A stretch of DNA of 64,000 nt, taken from contig CACNTN010000005.1 of assembly GCA_902623395.1 (NCBI GenBank), forward strand, positions 45,580 through 109,579, read 5' to 3'. Below the pieces are notes generated by a model that saw only the letters and a program-made list of their open reading frames with translations, searched no databases and was not told the DNA's origin. A program made the translations under genes and the position numbers. Each line of letters opens with the position of its first letter. The first letter of the stretch is position 1. Positions 62,724 through 64,000 of the stretch are shown in pieces. The stretch comes from an uncultured Pelagibacteraceae bacterium (GTDB taxonomy: Bacteria > Pseudomonadota > Alphaproteobacteria > Pelagibacterales > Pelagibacteraceae).

Positions 62724-63683
62724 ATGAATAAAAAAATTACTTTAATAGGAGCTGGTCAAATTGGAGGGACATTAGCCCATTTAATAGCATTAAAAGGCTT
62801 AGCTGACGTTGTTTTGTTTGATGTTGCAGCTGGCATTGCTAAAGGTAAAGCTTTAGATATTGCGCAATCATCACCAGTTTCAGGTTTTAATGTAAGTCTG
62901 TCTGGTACAGATAATTACGAAGATACAAAAAATTCTGATGTTATAATTGTTACGGCTGGTGTACCAAGAAAACCTGGTATGACCAGAGATGATTTATTAG
63001 GTATTAATCTGAAAATAATTAAACAGGTTGCAGAAGGTATTAAAAATTCATCTCCAAATGCTTTTGTAATATGTATTACAAATCCGTTAGACGTAATTGT
63101 AATGGCCTTACAAAAATATTCAGGTTTACCAAAAAACAAAGTTGTTGGAATGGCAGGAATTTTAGACTCTTCAAGATTTATATATTTTTTATCTCAAGAA
63201 TTGAAAGTTCCAGTACAAAAGATAAAATCATTTGTTCTAGGAGGTCACGGAGATAGCATGGTTGCAATGTTAGGCTCAACAGAAATTAATGGAAAAAAAA
63301 TAAACGAACTTGTTAAAGAAGGGAAAATTCCAAAAGAAAAATTAAACCAAATAGTTGATAGAACAAAAAAAGGAGGAGCAGAAATTGTTAAATATTTGGA
63401 AAAAGGCTCAGCTTTTTATGCACCCGCTGCCTCTGGGGTTGAGATGGCGGAAAGCTACCTTAAAGATCAAAAAAAACAATTACCATGCGCTGTCCACTTA
63501 AACGGAGAGTATTCCACAAAAGATATTTATGCAGGCGTACCAGTAATTATTGGATCAGGAGGAGTAGAAAAAATTATAGAAATTGATTTATCATCAGAGG
63601 AAAGAGAAAGCTTTAATAAATCTATAAAATCTGTAAGAGAACTATTTGATGCTGCTAAAAAAATAGATAAGTCATTATCTTAA
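62724..63683 (+). CDS. mdh: Malate dehydrogenase
   Basis: [61 protein letters not shown]. Confidence 0.97.
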   Translation: MNKKITLIGAGQIGGTLAHLIALKGLADVVLFDVAAGIAKGKALDIAQSSPVSGFNVSLSGTDNYEDTKNSDVIIVTAGVPRKPGMTRDDLLGINLKIIKQVAEGIKNSSPNAFVICITNPLDVIVMALQKYSGLPKNKVVGMAGILDSSRFIYFLSQELKVPVQKIKSFVLGGHGDSMVAMLGSTEINGKKINELVKEGKIPKEKLNQIVDRTKKGGAEIVKYLEKGSAFYAPAASGVEMAESYLKDQKKQLPCAVHLNGEYSTKDIYAGVPVIIGSGGVEKIIEIDLSSEERESFNKSIKSVRELFDAAKKIDKSLS

Positions 63684-63711
63684 TTGCAAATATTTCTGTA
63701 TATTTAAATTA

Positions 63712-64000
63712 ATGAGTAAATTGAAATTGTTTTCATCTAGCAGGTTATTAGCTGTAATAACGTTTTTATTCGGTGTTTTCATTTGTCAATACACAGGAAA
63801 TAGAGGTGTGTTTCCAATTGATAGTTTTAGTCACTTTGACTCAGGGTATAGAATTTTAAATGGAGAACATCCATTTAGAGATTATTGGATTGTTTCAGGT
63901 TTTATAATTGATTATTTGCAAAGTATAATTTTTTATTTTTTAGGCATAAACTGGCAAACATATCTTTTAAATGCATCCCTACTAAATGGATTGGTTTCTT
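63712..64000 (+). CDS. Hypothetical multi-pass membrane protein (possible GT39-like), truncated by window end
   Basis: Open frame from ATG 63712 to window end: MSKLKLFSSSRLLAVITFLFGVFICQYTGNRGVFPIDSFSHFDSGYRILNGEHPFRDYWIVSGF... Confidence 0.6.
   Translation, partial: MSKLKLFSSSRLLAVITFLFGVFICQYTGNRGVFPIDSFSHFDSGYRILNGEHPFRDYWIVSGFIIDYLQSIIFYFLGINWQTYLLNASLLNGLVS

Overview
The window looks like a contiguous piece of an AT-rich, streamlined alphaproteobacterial chromosome, most likely SAR11/Pelagibacterales (inferred from gene content, very short intergenic gaps and low GC). Nearly all of it is coding, and I saw no transposase, phage gene or CRISPR array. Main blocks are: maf/ppsR | putative oriC | hemE-hemH-hemJ-rho; a four-gene carbamoyltransferase/SxtJ/SxtK-like/SGNH operon; tRNA-Gly(GCC); purH-heparinase-rpe; an acetate module (actP/DUF4212 and acs); tsaD/hemCD/mscS/folD/argG; a ccmC-D-E-F-G-H cytochrome c maturation cluster; an alpha-hydroxy acid/glycolate oxidation cluster (lldD-like, aminotransferase, glcDEF, hydroxyacid dehydrogenase) followed by a TRAP transporter and an amidase; ftsY/dapF/ffh/rpsP/trmD/rplS; leuCDB-asd; sdhCDAB-mmsA-mdh; and the start of a membrane protein at the right edge. 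Points most worth a second look: (1) the compact operon of carbamoyltransferase, a 50-aa DUF5989/SxtK-like ORF missing from the ORF track, SxtJ-like and SGNH proteins, a candidate undescribed surface carbamoylation system; (2) an acetyl-CoA synthetase with a ~65-residue Lys/Arg-rich N-terminal tail; (3) a 42-bp coding tandem repeat in the tail of ribosomal protein S16, with a similar tail on L19 and no rimM between rpsP and trmD; (4) the probable chromosome origin between ppsR and hemE; (5) structured, unexplained intergenic RNAs upstream of ffh and ccmC.
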